A DNA stretch of 32,271 bases from Gammaproteobacteria bacterium (GCA_029862165.1 JAOTXU010000025.1:1-32271), one strand, 5' to 3'; numbered from the stretch's first letter, positions 15,922-24,556 are shown. Made by a program: numbers and translations. The notes: generated from the sequence alone by a model not told the origin.

Positions 15922-16260
15922 ATGCAGATAACGCGAGCCATCCTGTTTGCCGGTATTCTCGGCTGCAGCCTCTACGCCATGCCGGCTGAGGCCTTTCGCT
16001 GTGGTAACCGGATCGTTAGTGAAGGCGACGATATCAGCCACGTCTACTACATCTGCGGAGAACCGTCGGCCACTCAACACTGGACCGAAGTGCGGGTCCG
16101 TCCGGTTTACCGGTACACGAACTATCGAGCGGTGCACCTGCCGGTGGAAATACAGGTCGAAGAATGGACCTATAACCTCGGCTCACGGCGTTTCATGCGA
16201 CGACTTCGTTTTGAGAACGGACGGCTGGTCAGAATTCGCGAACTACGTTACGGCTACTAG
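15922..16260 (+). CDS. Secreted DUF2845 protein
   Basis: 112 residues with a signal peptide (about 1-24, ending AMPAEA). The mature part begins FRCGNRIVSEGDDISHVYYICGEP, with two cysteines that may form a disulfide, and ends VEEWTYNLGSRRFMRRLRFENGRLVRIRELRYGY. Both segments are typical of DUF2845 proteins of proteobacteria, small periplasmic proteins of unknown function with a beta-rich fold. It is divergent from the DUF4442 gene and 87 bases ahead of the CPBP protease. Confidence 0.85.
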   Translation: MQITRAILFAGILGCSLYAMPAEAFRCGNRIVSEGDDISHVYYICGEPSATQHWTEVRVRPVYRYTNYRAVHLPVEIQVEEWTYNLGSRRFMRRLRFENGRLVRIRELRYGY

Positions 16261-16347
16261 TTGGGGATACCAGAGGGGTAACAGCCCATTCCTCGCCGAC
16301 GCGATGCTGGCAGCCGCAGGATCTCTCGCGACATTGAAGGGGCCAAC

Positions 16348-17130
16348 TTGAACCAGGCATTACGACCCGCCTTTCTTGGCGTGCTTGTTGCAATAGCTAT
16401 CACAACGGCTATGGACGCGACAGGCTACACGATGCTTAGCGCCCTGCCGCTATTTCCACTGGCGGGTCTGTTTTGGTTTCTGCAAAAATTCAGTCGCCCG
16501 GAAATTGGGCTGACCTGGGGAAATCCGCGCGCTTATGGTCTGGCGTTGGCCTATCCTGTCGTGGTTTTGGGGGTGGCCGCGCTAATCGCCTGGATCACCG
16601 GAGCAATCGACACCAGCGAAGCGGACTGGAACAAAGCGCTGCTCAATCTGGTCCTGATGAGTTCTACCGGAATCATCATGGTCCTGATAACTGAAGAAGG
16701 ATTTTTCCGCGGCTGGTTATGGGCCTCGTTAAAACGTGCCGGTCAAACAGATGTACAGACGCTGATCTGGACCAGCCTCGCATTTACCCTCTGGCATGTC
16801 TCTGCTGTTTCACTCGATACAGGATTTGACCTGCCGGCGCGTGAGATCCCGATTTATCTGATTAACGCAACGCTCATCGGTGCAGTCTTTGGCATGCTGC
16901 GGATGGCATCGGGTTCCGTCGTTGTGCCCTCCGTGTGCCACGCCGTTTGGAACGGCATCCTTTATCCCCTCTACGGATTCGGCGAGAAAACCGGCACGCT
17001 CGGAATCACACAGACGCACATCTATGGCCCGGAAGTCGGCGTGCTGGGTATCGTATTGAATCTCCTGTTCGCCGCCGCACTGTGGTTCGTACTAATCAAG
17101 CGCCGCGAAAGCTTCCCATCGGCAACCTGA
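16348..17130 (+). CDS. CPBP-family intramembrane glutamic protease
   Basis: 260 residues, polytopic inner-membrane protein. The family motifs are EEGFFRG (116-122, with catalytic Glu116/117 and Arg121), FTLWHVS (146-152, with His150) and a final CHAVWNGI segment with His and Asn. This is the Rce1/CAAX-prenyl-protease-like (ABI) family; bacterial members cleave membrane substrates or process peptides. The start is TTG 16348 with GAAGGGG upstream, which keeps the first membrane helix complete. No bacteriocin or peptide gene is adjacent to hint at a substrate. Confidence 0.88.
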   Translation: MNQALRPAFLGVLVAIAITTAMDATGYTMLSALPLFPLAGLFWFLQKFSRPEIGLTWGNPRAYGLALAYPVVVLGVAALIAWITGAIDTSEADWNKALLNLVLMSSTGIIMVLITEEGFFRGWLWASLKRAGQTDVQTLIWTSLAFTLWHVSAVSLDTGFDLPAREIPIYLINATLIGAVFGMLRMASGSVVVPSVCHAVWNGILYPLYGFGEKTGTLGITQTHIYGPEVGVLGIVLNLLFAAALWFVLIKRRESFPSAT

Positions 17131-17191
17131 CCGATTTGCTTTCTCGCCTAAGAAAAACGCCCGGTCATCGGACCGATTCATACCCTCATGC

Positions 17192-17779
17192 TTATTTCTG
17201 CGCTTTGCTCGCTTCTTTCTGTGCTTTTTTTATCGCGCCGGAATAACGCTTCTTGAGATCCGGGTAGATATCGAAAGCAGCCGACAGGGCTTCAGAATAT
17301 CCTGCACTGTCTGCGTGCGTCACGTGCATAAAAACGGCCGTGTCATCGATGTCGTCAAAAGACTGATCCGAACTCTCGCGAATAAATTCCCAGCCACCGG
17401 CAGCCATAACGGCGCCCTGGGCTCCGGCCGTGTCTTTCACTTTCTTGCCCATCAGGCCGCCAAAAGGCACTTTTTTGGCCAGCATACCGGCGGCCTTGCC
17501 ACCGGCTTCCTTACCCGCAGCTGAACCCACCGACGCCTGTAAAGCCTTTTCAGCCCATGCGGTTACCGCGCCATCGGCGGTATAAGGCACTACATACTCC
17601 CCTTCAGCGTCGGCGCGCGGCTCGGGCGCTTCCAGCTCCACACCAGCCAGAGCATATTTTTCGAGCATCTTTGATGTTTTCGCGATTATCTTTGCGGCCG
17701 CCGCCACGTCGGCCGGACTCGCGGCCTGAGCGATTGGACAGCAGATTAGTAATGCAATGATTATTGTCAATTTTTTCAT
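17192..17779 (-). CDS. Secreted protein of unknown function
   Basis: 195 residues from ATG 17779, which follows GGGAG at good spacing. A clear signal peptide (MKKLTIIIALLICCPIAQA) is cleaved before ASPAD. The mature protein is rich in Ala, Lys and Gly: a helix (VAAAAKIIAKTSKMLEKYAL), a Gly/Ala-rich middle (GSAAGKEAGGKAAGMLAKKVPFGGLMGKK) that could associate with membranes, a strand-like segment with TAVFMHVTHA and a Lys-rich tail. I do not recognise the family. It converges with the CPBP gene. Confidence 0.7.
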   Translation of the reverse strand: MKKLTIIIALLICCPIAQAASPADVAAAAKIIAKTSKMLEKYALAGVELEAPEPRADAEGEYVVPYTADGAVTAWAEKALQASVGSAAGKEAGGKAAGMLAKKVPFGGLMGKKVKDTAGAQGAVMAAGGWEFIRESSDQSFDDIDDTAVFMHVTHADSAGYSEALSAAFDIYPDLKKRYSGAIKKAQKEASKAQK

Positions 17780-17841
17780 TGGTTTTTTCTCCCAAGTTTT
17801 TTTGTCGAACATCGTTTTATAGACAGCAAACAGGGCCGAAG

Positions 17842-18195
17842 TTAGTCGTTATGGCCATCCAGCCTTTCGTATTTTCCGGTGCCCCCGATAAAACCGGAGA
17901 CAATCCAACCTGTCAGGGAAACAATAATAGCGCCCATCAAGGCCGATGCAAAACCGGCGATACTGAAATCACCCAGCAGGCGTGCTACCAAACCCAGCAT
18001 CGCCGCGTTAATAACCAACAAGAACAGGCCTAGGGTCAGCAGGGTAATCGGAAACGTCAACAGCACGACTATAGGGCGCACGATTGCATTGACCACGCCC
18101 AGTAATGCTGCCGCAAACAACAACGTCCAGCCGCCTTCGATGGAAATACCAGGCACCAGTTTCGCGGCGAGCCACAGGCTCAGCGCGACGATCAA
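17842..18195 (-). CDS. Phage-holin-4-like small membrane protein (YvlD type)
   Basis: About 117 residues with four hydrophobic helices. LIVALSLWLAAKLVPGISIEG and LGVVNAIVRPIVVLLTFPITLLTLGLFLLVINAAML are characteristic of the Phage_holin_4_2/YvlD family, which is chromosomal and not phage-bound despite its name. Function is unknown; membrane stress roles have been suggested in Bacillus. The start is uncertain: TTG 18195, or CTG 18219 giving LPGFLIRWLIVAL, which better matches the usual family N-terminus. It continues in the same reading frame as the upstream lipoprotein after its TAG stop. Confidence 0.8.
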   Translation of the reverse strand: MIVALSLWLAAKLVPGISIEGGWTLLFAAALLGVVNAIVRPIVVLLTFPITLLTLGLFLLVINAAMLGLVARLLGDFSIAGFASALMGAIIVSLTGWIVSGFIGGTGKYERLDGHND

Positions 18196-18222
18196 CCAAC
18201 GTATGAGAAAGCCCGGCAGAGT

Positions 18223-18858
18223 CTAATCCGATGCCACGCAATCGTGACCTAGTTCGTGCGCAGCGTCGGCGAGGAATCCCACATAATCCTGCAGCAAGCG
18301 TTGCAATGCCCGATCTGCAGCAACTACACCCGCCTCTGGGGTGGCCTCATTGGCCTGCTCGCGATAAGAAAAATTCTGGTTGCCAATGAGGCGGCGTTGA
18401 ACTGGGGCATAGATGCGGCTGTTCATACGCAATTCAATATGACTGCTGTCGCCGTCAAATCTCTGGATTAACCATAGATCATCGTTCTCAATTCGCAGGT
18501 CCGCGCGAACCGGCGCCGGCGAGGACAAAACGGCGCTAAAAAGATTCGCGCTACGCAGGGCATCGAGTAACAAGGGTTCAATCATCACCGCCGGACTGGC
18601 GGCCCATCGAGAGAAGGCGAAGCGCTCAATCTGATTCGGATTGCGCTGGTACAGCATCTGACCACCGCTGTGGCCGGGAGCATTTTCCGGCGGGTTGACT
18701 ACGACGACCTGACAACCAGGATTGGCTTCCACAGAGGATGACGACCATCGGGATTCGAGCAGATAAGTGTTCCTGCTGGCAGCAGGTTTGCCGCCGGGAA
18801 GTATCGCGCAAGCACTCAGCAAGGCCACGCACAGTAGCAGAGTGCGGCGAATCATCAC
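18223..18858 (-). CDS. ABC-type transport auxiliary lipoprotein (PqiC-like)
   Basis: 211 residues. The N-terminus MMIRRTLLLCVALLSACAIL is a lipoprotein signal with lipobox LSAC, so Cys17 should be lipidated. The mature domain (QMLYQRNPNQIERFAFSRWAASPAVMIEPLLLDALRS, then the ADLRIENDDLWLIQRF strand) fits the PqiC/ABC_trans_aux family, outer-membrane lipoproteins that work with MCE proteins in lipid transport. Its ATG overlaps the end of the MCE gene by four bases. It is the last member of the Mla-type operon before the holin-like gene. Confidence 0.87.
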   Translation of the reverse strand: MMIRRTLLLCVALLSACAILPGGKPAASRNTYLLESRWSSSSVEANPGCQVVVVNPPENAPGHSGGQMLYQRNPNQIERFAFSRWAASPAVMIEPLLLDALRSANLFSAVLSSPAPVRADLRIENDDLWLIQRFDGDSSHIELRMNSRIYAPVQRRLIGNQNFSYREQANEATPEAGVVAADRALQRLLQDYVGFLADAAHELGHDCVASD

Positions 18859-19799
18859 TCCCCCGGCCCCGGTGGCGGTTTTGGCGGGCCAAACAGCAAC
18901 ATGCTCGGATCGCCCTGCAAGCTTTCGCTCATGCGTCGCAGGTTTCGTGCAGTGAGCCGCAATTCAGACACCAACGTACCGGCTTCTGGCAACGTGTCGC
19001 CAGTGAATGCACGCAAGTCCTGGCCACTGACACTGATAGTGTGTTGCAGGTCCTCGCCGGCGCCTTGCAAGACTGTTCCGGTCTCTGCAAGGGTTTCGGC
19101 CATGCTCTCAAAGGCGGTCGCGCTACGCTCGAGCTGACCCAACAACTCGGGCAAGCGCTCCGTGGCCGCACGTGTATTTTGCACGACAGCACTCATTTCC
19201 GTTACGAGCGTCTCGATGCGCTGCGACTGATCGGCAAATTCGGCAGTCAGGGACTGAACGTTGCCGATCGTGTTGCTGATGGCATCCCGGTTCTCTGCAT
19301 TCAACAGAGCGTTTACACGCGCGGACGTTTCGATCAGGTTACCCAGTAGCTCCGAAACCGTATCATCGAGGCGAACCAGCAATGACGGGCGGCTCTGAAT
19401 GACGGGGTATGGCTCATTGTCCGGTTTTACCAACATCGGTGAATCGGGACCACCGCCGCTGAGCTCAACGTTGGCAACACCGGTGAGACCCTGGACTTCC
19501 AGGGTTGCGCGCGTCTCCGCGTTGACCGGCGTTCCCTGCAGTACGACCAGTAGCAAGCGCACTTCTTCGGGGTTGTCAGGATTGAGGCGAATGTCCCGTA
19601 CCCGCCCGACATTAACGCCTTTGTACTTGACGGGTGCATCGAGACTCAAGCCCGACACCGATTCGGGCATGTAGACCAGATAAAATTCATAGTCTTTCGG
19701 CGGACCACCAGTGCTAAGCCACAGTATGCCGCCAATCAGCGCCACGCCGAGGATCAGCACGAATAAGCCGACCAGCACATAACTGGATTTTGGTGTCAC
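18855..19799 (-). CDS. MlaD-family MCE protein
   Basis: 314 residues. One N-terminal membrane helix (YVLVGLFVLILGVALIGGILWL) is followed by the MCE domain (about 35-130: YKGVNVGRVRDIRL, VNAETRATLEVQGLTGVANVELSGG) and then a long helical region with coiled-coil character (about 150-290). The C-terminus is proline-rich (GPPKPPPGPGE). MCE proteins form hexameric rings that carry phospholipids between inner and outer membranes. The long helical tail makes it closer to single-domain, needle-forming MCE proteins than to the 183-residue E. coli MlaD. It overlaps both neighbours by four bases. Confidence 0.92.
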   Translation of the reverse strand: MTPKSSYVLVGLFVLILGVALIGGILWLSTGGPPKDYEFYLVYMPESVSGLSLDAPVKYKGVNVGRVRDIRLNPDNPEEVRLLLVVLQGTPVNAETRATLEVQGLTGVANVELSGGGPDSPMLVKPDNEPYPVIQSRPSLLVRLDDTVSELLGNLIETSARVNALLNAENRDAISNTIGNVQSLTAEFADQSQRIETLVTEMSAVVQNTRAATERLPELLGQLERSATAFESMAETLAETGTVLQGAGEDLQHTISVSGQDLRAFTGDTLPEAGTLVSELRLTARNLRRMSESLQGDPSMLLFGPPKPPPGPGE

Positions 19800-20587
19800 A
19801 AGGATGCTCCCTGGTTGTGCTCGCGAGCCGCCACACGGGCACGCGGACCGCTAAAAAACTTACCAATTCCCGGTGTCACTGATCGCGAAAGTTCAGTCAT
19901 CGTACCCGCGCCAAGAATACGCTTATCGCCGAGAAGCACCACCCGATCGGCTACGCGCCATAACGAATCCATGTCATGCGTAACCATCACGATAGTCAGG
20001 CCCAACAGTTCTTTCAACTGCAGTATCAGATCATCGAGACCATCGGCACTGATGGGGTCCAGACCGGAACTGGGTTCATCCAGAAAAAGCAGCTCAGGAT
20101 CCAACGCCAGCGCGCGTGCCAGCGCCGCACGCTTGCGCATGCCGCCACTAAGTTGATTCGGCCACAACGCGCCGACTGAGGGTTCAAGCCCAGTTAGCAA
20201 GAGCTTCAGTTGTGCAATCTCGTCGATCAGATCGCCGCTCAACTCGGTGTGCTCCCGCAACGGCACGCCGGTGTTTTCCAGAACTGTCTGGCCACCGAAC
20301 AGCGCACCATCCTGAAACATGACGCCGAGCCTACGACGAAGCGGCAGCAACTCGATCTCGCTAGCGGCGGTCACGTCGCGACCCAGTACGGTTACGCTAC
20401 CAGCGGTTGGCTGCAACAGCATCACCATTTCACGTAGCAACGTTGATTTGCCGCTGCCACTACCACCCACGACGGCCAGCACTTCGCCCCTGCGCACTTG
20501 CAGAGAAATACCGTCATGCACGAGCTTTTCGTCGAATCTCGTCACGACATCGCGTAACTCAACTACGATCTCAGCATTCTCAGCCAT
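19796..20587 (-). CDS. MlaF-like ABC transporter ATPase
   Basis: 263 residues with every ABC motif intact: Walker A GGSGSGKST, signature LSGGMRKRAALARAL, Walker B LLFLDEPSSGLD and the H-loop VTHDMDS. The GGM version of the signature with RKR is typical of Mla/Ttg2A ATPases. It powers the MCE lipid transporter from the cytoplasmic face. Its ATG shares one base with the permease stop (TAATG), and its end overlaps the MCE start, so translation of the operon is tightly coupled. Confidence 0.94.
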   Translation of the reverse strand: MAENAEIVVELRDVVTRFDEKLVHDGISLQVRRGEVLAVVGGSGSGKSTLLREMVMLLQPTAGSVTVLGRDVTAASEIELLPLRRRLGVMFQDGALFGGQTVLENTGVPLREHTELSGDLIDEIAQLKLLLTGLEPSVGALWPNQLSGGMRKRAALARALALDPELLFLDEPSSGLDPISADGLDDLILQLKELLGLTIVMVTHDMDSLWRVADRVVLLGDKRILGAGTMTELSRSVTPGIGKFFSGPRARVAAREHNQGASL

Positions 20588-21717
20588 TAAATATCCAACG
20601 CACTAAATACAATTGAGAAGACCGCATCTACTACGATAACCAGAAAAATCGACTGAACAACGCTCAATGTCGTCTGCTTGCCAACACTCTCTGCACTGCC
20701 GGTCACCCGAAAACCCTGATAACAACCCACCGATGCGATTATCGCCGCGAATACAGGCGCCTTGCCGACGCCGACCAGGAAGTCCTGCAATCGAACCGAT
20801 TGGCCCAGACGATCGACAAAATTCTGGAAACTCATGTCCAGCATGCTACTGGCCATCGCCATGCCGCCCAGCAGGCCCATCAGATCGGCGAATACAGTCA
20901 GCAAAGGCAGCATTACCACCAGAGCAAATAGTTTCGGCAACACCAGCAGGTCGATGGGAGTGATCCCCATGGTTCTCAGTGCGTCGACTTCCTCAGTAAC
21001 CATCATCGTGCCGATTTGCGCCGTGTACGCTGATCCAGTACGGCCGGCAACAATTATCGCTGTAATGAGCGGTGCCAGCTCGCGCAGCATTGCCAAACCG
21101 ACCAGATCAGCGATGAATATGCCGGCACCATATTGAATCAACACGACACCACCCTGATACGCAATAACGACACCGATCAGAAAAGCCAGGAGACCAACTA
21201 TCGGCAGCGCGTCAAAACCGGACTCTTCAGCGTCTGTGACAACCTGGCTCCAGCGCAGACGCGCCGGCGTCAGCAATATTCTTAAAGAACTAAAGGTGAT
21301 GTTGCCTATAAATGACAGGAAGGCGAGTTGTTCCGTGGCCGCGTTAAGACTGTCACGCCCCAGGTTTTCCAGAAACCCGTGGGTTGCTGGCCGCGGCGGC
21401 TCGCCTTCTATGCCCTGCTCTGCGATCAGCCGAAACAACTGCCGGATATGCTCACTTGTACCGACAAAGTCTACTGTCCGTGCCTTGCTGCGCCACTGCC
21501 GGGCAGTGCGAGATAATAACCACGCGCCGCTACTGTCAATGCGCTCGACGCCGGATACATCAATCTTGATTTCGCCAGGGGCCAGCCGAATCGATTTGAG
21601 CTGACGTTCGGCGGTTGCGACATGCAACGCACTCCAATCGCCATCGCAAAATACTAAACCACCATCGGCATGAGCTTTTGCCGGTCGCGCCAAGTCTTTC
21701 TTTCCGGAATACGTCAA
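20587..21717 (-). CDS. MlaE-like permease with N-terminal STAS domain
   Basis: 376 residues. The first 100 or so form a STAS domain (IKIDVSGVERIDSSGAWLLSRTA, with the DSSG loop), as in MlaB, and about 150-376 form the MlaE permease with FGxx-type helices and the EVDALRTMGITPIDLLVLPK coupling helix. MlaB and MlaE are therefore fused in one polypeptide, so no separate mlaB is needed. It is an inner-membrane component of phospholipid transport. The start is TTG 21717, with GGAAAT a little upstream; no ATG precedes the STAS domain. It is the first gene of the operon. Confidence 0.92.
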   Translation of the reverse strand: MTYSGKKDLARPAKAHADGGLVFCDGDWSALHVATAERQLKSIRLAPGEIKIDVSGVERIDSSGAWLLSRTARQWRSKARTVDFVGTSEHIRQLFRLIAEQGIEGEPPRPATHGFLENLGRDSLNAATEQLAFLSFIGNITFSSLRILLTPARLRWSQVVTDAEESGFDALPIVGLLAFLIGVVIAYQGGVVLIQYGAGIFIADLVGLAMLRELAPLITAIIVAGRTGSAYTAQIGTMMVTEEVDALRTMGITPIDLLVLPKLFALVVMLPLLTVFADLMGLLGGMAMASSMLDMSFQNFVDRLGQSVRLQDFLVGVGKAPVFAAIIASVGCYQGFRVTGSAESVGKQTTLSVVQSIFLVIVVDAVFSIVFSALDI

Positions 21718-21745
21718 GAGCAGCGATTTCCGGTATTAACGAAAC

Positions 21746-22072
21746 TCAGTCTAGTGTGCGCAGTGCAGAACTTTGGGAAGCGAAATAGGCGGCGAGATCG
21801 GCAACATCTTCAGCGCTCAGGGCGGCCACCAGACCGGCCATGATCATGTTCTTTCTCTCACCGCTCTGGTACTGCATTAATGCCTGACTCAGATAGTTTT
21901 CGTGTTGCCCGGCCAGAATGGGGTACTGCGGACTGATGGGCGCACCGCCACCGGCACCATGACAAGCCGTGCAACTTACTGCCTTTTCTTCGCCCGCCGT
22001 CTTGTCACCCGCCCAAACCGGCGTGGTGAGCGAAACGATTGCGATGATCGCCAGGGTTTTAATGAAGCTCAT
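21746..22072 (-). CDS. Periplasmic class I cytochrome c
   Basis: 108 residues: a signal peptide (about 1-21, ending PVWA), one haem motif CTACH in AVSCTACHGAGG, and a C-terminal region with the likely Met ligand in RKNMIMAGLVAALSAEDVADLAAYF. Size and sequence resemble one half of a dihaem cytochrome c4 or a c5-like electron carrier. It overlaps the preceding cytochrome gene by four bases. It probably passes electrons between periplasmic or membrane complexes. Confidence 0.9.
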   Translation of the reverse strand: MSFIKTLAIIAIVSLTTPVWAGDKTAGEEKAVSCTACHGAGGGAPISPQYPILAGQHENYLSQALMQYQSGERKNMIMAGLVAALSAEDVADLAAYFASQSSALRTLD

Positions 22073-22392
22073 TGCTCACCTCCACTGGCAAGAAATGCCG
22101 CGATATCATCTATGTCCTGCGCACTGAGAGTTGCCGCCTGAGACCTCATGGTCGGATGCGAACGCTCGCCACTTTTGTATGCATTCAACGCAATGACCAG
22201 GTATTCCATGTTTTGCCCAGCCAGCTTAGGCACCTTGTATGTCGGGTATACATTGTTGTAGCCGTCTATGCCATGACAGCCTAAACAGGTTTCCGCCTTG
22301 ATGCGCCCCGCTTCGATATCGCCTTCGGCATAAGAAATCGAAAAAAACAACAGACCACAAACCATGGCGCAAACGCGCAAGAGGCCAGTCAT
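22069..22392 (-). CDS. Periplasmic class I cytochrome c
   Basis: 107 residues from ATG 22392, preceded by GGGGATAATAAT. It has a signal peptide (ending ISYA), the haem motif CLGCH and a candidate Met ligand in HPTMRSQAATLSAQDIDDIAAFL. It is a sequence relative of the next gene in the pair, with shared LAGQ, Y..AL..Y.SGER and LSA.D..D.AA.. patterns. Together they look like the two haem domains of a cytochrome c4 carried as separate proteins. The stop overlaps the second gene as ATGA. Confidence 0.9.
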   Translation of the reverse strand: MTGLLRVCAMVCGLLFFSISYAEGDIEAGRIKAETCLGCHGIDGYNNVYPTYKVPKLAGQNMEYLVIALNAYKSGERSHPTMRSQAATLSAQDIDDIAAFLASGGEQ

Positions 22393-22502
22393 ATTATTAT
22401 CCCCATGAAAGCGCCGTCCGCCCAACGGCCGGGCTATTGTCATACAAATAGTCGGCTTTCTCAAAGAAAGCCACGCTGGCGGTTGATTTGCTTTGCGTAG
22501 AC

Positions 22503-23489
22503 TTAGCGTGAAACGCGGTTGCGACCACGTAGCTTGGAGCGGTACAGCGCTGCATCGGCGCGTTCGATCAGAGTCTCGAGGGAGTCGGCCGGGTCGGCCT
22601 CGGCCACGCCGAGCGAGACCGTCACAGGAGACGCGTCGCTCTCGATTTCCGCACCGCGGCTAATGCTTACGCCCTTCCGCACACGTTCGGCGACCATCAG
22701 GGCGTTTTCGAAAGTCGTATCCGGCAACATCACGCTGAACTCATCCCCGCCAAAACGCGCGATGAGATCAGTTGGGCGGAAATGGTCGCGTAACGCATCG
22801 GCAACACAACACAAGGCATGATCGCCGACCAGATGACCATACTCGTTGTTGTAGGTCTTGAAACCATCGACATCTATCATGATCAGACAAACCGGCTTAT
22901 CACCGATCCGGCAGCGTCTAAGCTCGCGCCTGAACATATCCTCCATCCAATGCCGGTTGTAGAGCCCCGTCAAAGCATCCGTAACGGATTTGCGCTCGTA
23001 CTGACGCATAATGACGACACTGTCGGCAATAATACGGTTATCGCAACGCACCCGTTGTGAAAGGATGACCAGCAGGTTGCGAGCGATCGCGTGAGACACG
23101 TTTATCATTGCCCAAAGCGTGTCGTGTGGAATCATCAAGAGCGTGGTTTCTTTGACCGCCATGACGTAGGCCGATGGATTCTTGCTTTCCAAAATGGACA
23201 TTTCCCCCACACAATCACCCTTACTGAGAGTCGTCAGGGCTTGCTGGTCAACACTGTCCAGATGTATCTGCAAGGTGCCGCTGAGCACCACGTAGAAATG
23301 GAGATTTGGTCGGTCGGGACTCAGTAGTAATTCGTTCGGCGCAATTGTCTTGACGCCACACTCATCGAGATACAAAGCCATCGTGTGCGGACTGACACTG
23401 CGAAACAACCGCAGGTCCGACAAGACCTCCGGATTGTCTAATAGTTGGCACGCACTTGCGCCTTCCTGTTCGCTGGCCAGGGTATCCAC
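22503..23489 (-). CDS. Diguanylate cyclase with N-terminal cNMP-binding-like domain
   Basis: 328 residues. About 25-140 is a cyclic-nucleotide-binding fold (SGTLQIHL, KGDCVGEMSILESKNPSAYVM), but the phosphate-binding Arg of true cAMP sites is not seen in the GEMSILESKNPSAY stretch, so ligand binding is doubtful. About 165-328 is a GGDEF domain with DALTGLYNRHW, DVDGFKTYNNEYGH and an intact GGDEF at 247-251. RPTD at 238-241, five residues upstream, is an intact inhibitory I-site, so c-di-GMP synthesis with product inhibition is expected. The start is GTG 23489. It lies 66 bases after the Usp gene on the same strand. Confidence 0.9.
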   Translation of the reverse strand: MDTLASEQEGASACQLLDNPEVLSDLRLFRSVSPHTMALYLDECGVKTIAPNELLLSPDRPNLHFYVVLSGTLQIHLDSVDQQALTTLSKGDCVGEMSILESKNPSAYVMAVKETTLLMIPHDTLWAMINVSHAIARNLLVILSQRVRCDNRIIADSVVIMRQYERKSVTDALTGLYNRHWMEDMFRRELRRCRIGDKPVCLIMIDVDGFKTYNNEYGHLVGDHALCCVADALRDHFRPTDLIARFGGDEFSVMLPDTTFENALMVAERVRKGVSISRGAEIESDASPVTVSLGVAEADPADSLETLIERADAALYRSKLRGRNRVSR

Positions 23490-23555
23490 GAGCCCAGACT
23501 ACGCAGCCGGCCGGCACGATTCCGCGATCCAGTTAACAGATTTCGGTGATTCGGA

Positions 23556-24485
23556 TTATGTTAAGACGGCTCGCGCCTTTACGATCAACAAATCACAGGG
23601 CAGCCGATCGAGTATATGCAGTGCTGTGAATCCGAGGAACACCCTTTTTAGCCGGCTGCGGGAAACGGCGCCCACTACCATGATATCGGCGTGCTGAGAC
23701 TGTGCCATGGCCACCAGTTGTCGACGCGGCTCACCGGCGACGAGAAGTACATTGTCCGCGCCAATTTCGTAGCCCTGCAGCAGCCTGTCCAGCGCCTGTC
23801 GGTGCGTCTGCTCAATACTCTTGTTCAGAGATTGCGTATCCGAGCCTGGAGTGGCGAGTCCGGCGCCAACCGCAGCAGCAGGCAGAGACAACGGATAGTT
23901 ATGCACGACACGCAGGGTTCCGCCCAGCAGCTCGTTTATTGCCATCCCCTGGCGAAGGATTGCATGATCGAGCCGGGCTGGTTTGTCACCTATATGAGAG
24001 GGATCGACCGCTGCGAGGATAACTGGATCCGCAGACCACCCATCAGTCTTGATGAGCATCAGGTCGACCGGACACTCGCGTATCAACTCCCAGTCTGTAT
24101 TCGCGAACACCGTCCGCTTTAACAGGTGATGGTAGTGAGTGTCTTTGACAACGAGGTCCGAGCCCAATTCGCTTGCCTTGGAAATAATGCCCTCGTGCAG
24201 CGGATGATAAAAAACAGTGTGGACATTGACCTCCAGGCCGTCGTTGCGCAGGGGCCCGGCAAGCCGCTCAAGCGCGTCTCGCGCAGACTCCATCATCTGT
24301 TTACGAGATGCACGCAAGCCGTCGGAATCGCCGAATCGGGTCCCCGCTAGATGATCGTCATAGTTACAGATCAACAGATCTACAGTTGCAGCCGATTTAT
24401 GAGCCAGAACGGCGGCCCTGTGCACAGCGGGCTGTGCTTCGGCATAGGGGTCAACGACTGCAAGTATTCGCTCAAAACTCCGCAT
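23556..24485 (-). CDS. Tandem universal stress protein (UspE-like)
   Basis: 309 residues from ATG 24485, after AGGTGCGGAAA; a GTG at 24494 is in frame. Two UspA domains are present: about 1-150 (RILAVVDPYAEAQPAVHRAAVLA) and about 150-309. The second ends with the ATP-binding type motif ADIMVVGAVSRSRLKRVFLG and then ILDRLPCDLLIVK. This matches UspE-like stress proteins of about 310 residues. It is cytoplasmic and probably helps survival under starvation or oxidative stress. It is divergent from the kinase-like gene. Confidence 0.9.
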   Translation of the reverse strand: MRSFERILAVVDPYAEAQPAVHRAAVLAHKSAATVDLLICNYDDHLAGTRFGDSDGLRASRKQMMESARDALERLAGPLRNDGLEVNVHTVFYHPLHEGIISKASELGSDLVVKDTHYHHLLKRTVFANTDWELIRECPVDLMLIKTDGWSADPVILAAVDPSHIGDKPARLDHAILRQGMAINELLGGTLRVVHNYPLSLPAAAVGAGLATPGSDTQSLNKSIEQTHRQALDRLLQGYEIGADNVLLVAGEPRRQLVAMAQSQHADIMVVGAVSRSRLKRVFLGFTALHILDRLPCDLLIVKARAVLT

Positions 24486-24556
24486 TTTCCGCACCTATCA
24501 TGCCGACACAATCATACAAAGATGTCAGAACCGAAAATATCCGAGAAAATACCTAC

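Noticed and set aside
17842..18195. Evidence for a prophage from a holin-like protein
   Set aside because: This YvlD-type family is chromosomal, and no other phage gene is nearby.
24308..24556. Longer N-terminus of the kinase-like protein
   Set aside because: It would lie antisense over the universal stress protein gene, and the residues show no domain.
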